A stretch of DNA of 64,000 nt from Metaphire vulgaris (taxonomy: Eukaryota > Annelida > Clitellata > Crassiclitellata > Megascolecidae), in contig CM030833.1 of NCBI GenBank assembly GCA_018105865.1, positions 12,904,381-12,968,380 of the forward strand. The letters run 5' to 3'. The notes below the pieces were generated by a model. It did not search any database. It was not told where the DNA came from and saw nothing but the letters and a program-made list of their open reading frames with translations. Numbering within the stretch: position 1 is the first letter of the stretch; the number at the start of each line of letters is the position of its first letter. Below, in pieces: positions 63,489 through 64,000 of this stretch. The translations under genes and the position numbers were made by a program.

Positions 63489-64000
63489 TACTGCCCCGGC
63501 CCTAAACCATTTCTGGCAGATAAGGGTATATCGGAGTTCTGGCAAAGTCCAGGGATCTACATACAAGCATAGCAGGCCAGAGGGAGTACAACTGGGAGTG
63601 AATGGCATGTCAACGAAACTCATCGCTGAGCAGCGATTGCAATGGATTGTAAGGAAACATGGTATGTAGCGCCACCACACGACACTGACGCACACTAGGC
63701 CTATTTGTAGAAAAATTCATTCGTCCGTTCATCTAACTGTTTCGTCCATCCATTACGATTAATCAATGGACGCAATCAGGCTCACGACCAACATTTTGGC
63801 AAACCTGAACGATGTCCCTGGACCCGATTCCGACAAATTTCGGTCGTCAGAAAACTGGTCAGTGAAATCTTCGAATTCCTAGATGTATCTATAAAAATTT
63901 TGATGTGACCATTTTTCTCGTTCTAATTTTCATGATCTTAAATGCAATAAAAACGACGAACCGCCAACGACCGTCGCAAAGGCATCAACTTCAGCATATA
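63489..64000. other. Unassigned end of window
   Basis: GTAGAAAAATTCATTCGTCC (63708) resembles GTAGAAATCCATTCGTCC at 55060, so part is a repeat. I found no channel exon here. Confidence 0.35.

Noticed and set aside
63690..64000. First exons of the channel gene
   Set aside because: No signal peptide or early extracellular motif could be read on the minus strand here.

Overview
This is animal nuclear DNA, most likely from a marine invertebrate. The evidence is split genes with GT-AG introns, bilaterian receptor families, AT-rich intergenic DNA, many microsatellites and a dense load of DNA-transposon and LINE debris. I cannot name the species. The frequent TAGGCCTA-type words and the repeat style would suit an echinoderm, hemichordate or lophotrochozoan.

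Genes supported by the sequence: (1) the last coding exon of an unrecognised gene, plus strand, 2105-2202, with a long 3' UTR; (2) a calmodulin-like EF-hand gene, minus strand, 13861 to 10290, with two shared exons and two phase-matched alternative terminal exons; (3) an intronless GC-rich gene for a 217-residue protein with one C-terminal membrane segment, plus strand, 28581-29234; (4) a minus-strand gene, 37476 to 35405, for an ionotropic-glutamate-receptor ligand-binding domain that lacks the ion pore and ends in a short hydrophobic tail, with one single-base frameshift; (5) a two-exon VCPKMT/METTL21D-like lysine methyltransferase, plus strand, 51118-52339; (6) at least six exons of a glycine-receptor-like Cys-loop chloride channel, minus strand, 61173 to 55816. 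Exon boundaries were placed by GT/AG sites and by agreement of codon phase across introns. These genes show no functional link to one another, apart from two being related to neurotransmitter receptors.

Layout: 1-2.9 kb LINE 3' end, a TA-flanked MITE and the first gene's end; 2.9-6.7 kb AT-rich DNA with a short perfect hairpin; 6.7-10.3 kb LINE tail, MITE and hAT copy; 10.3-13.9 kb EF-hand gene with LINE and MITE insertions in its introns; 14-27.8 kb mostly transposon debris (hAT fossils, LINEs, two tRNA-like SINEs, nested MITEs); 28.6-29.2 kb GC-rich gene; 29.4-35 kb MITEs and LINE tails; 35.4-37.5 kb glutamate-receptor-like gene with a fold-back intron; 37.6-51 kb microsatellites and isolated repeats with little recognisable coding; 51-52.3 kb methyltransferase; 52.6-55.1 kb MITEs; 55.8-61.2 kb channel gene; 61.2-62.8 kb decayed piggyBac-like element; 63-63.5 kb nested MITEs.

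The most striking items are the pore-less glutamate-receptor-like protein, the EF-hand gene with exchangeable C-terminal lobes, and a short word (TTTTTTGCTTGTCA or its complement) that recurs across the window inside elements with different terminal repeats.
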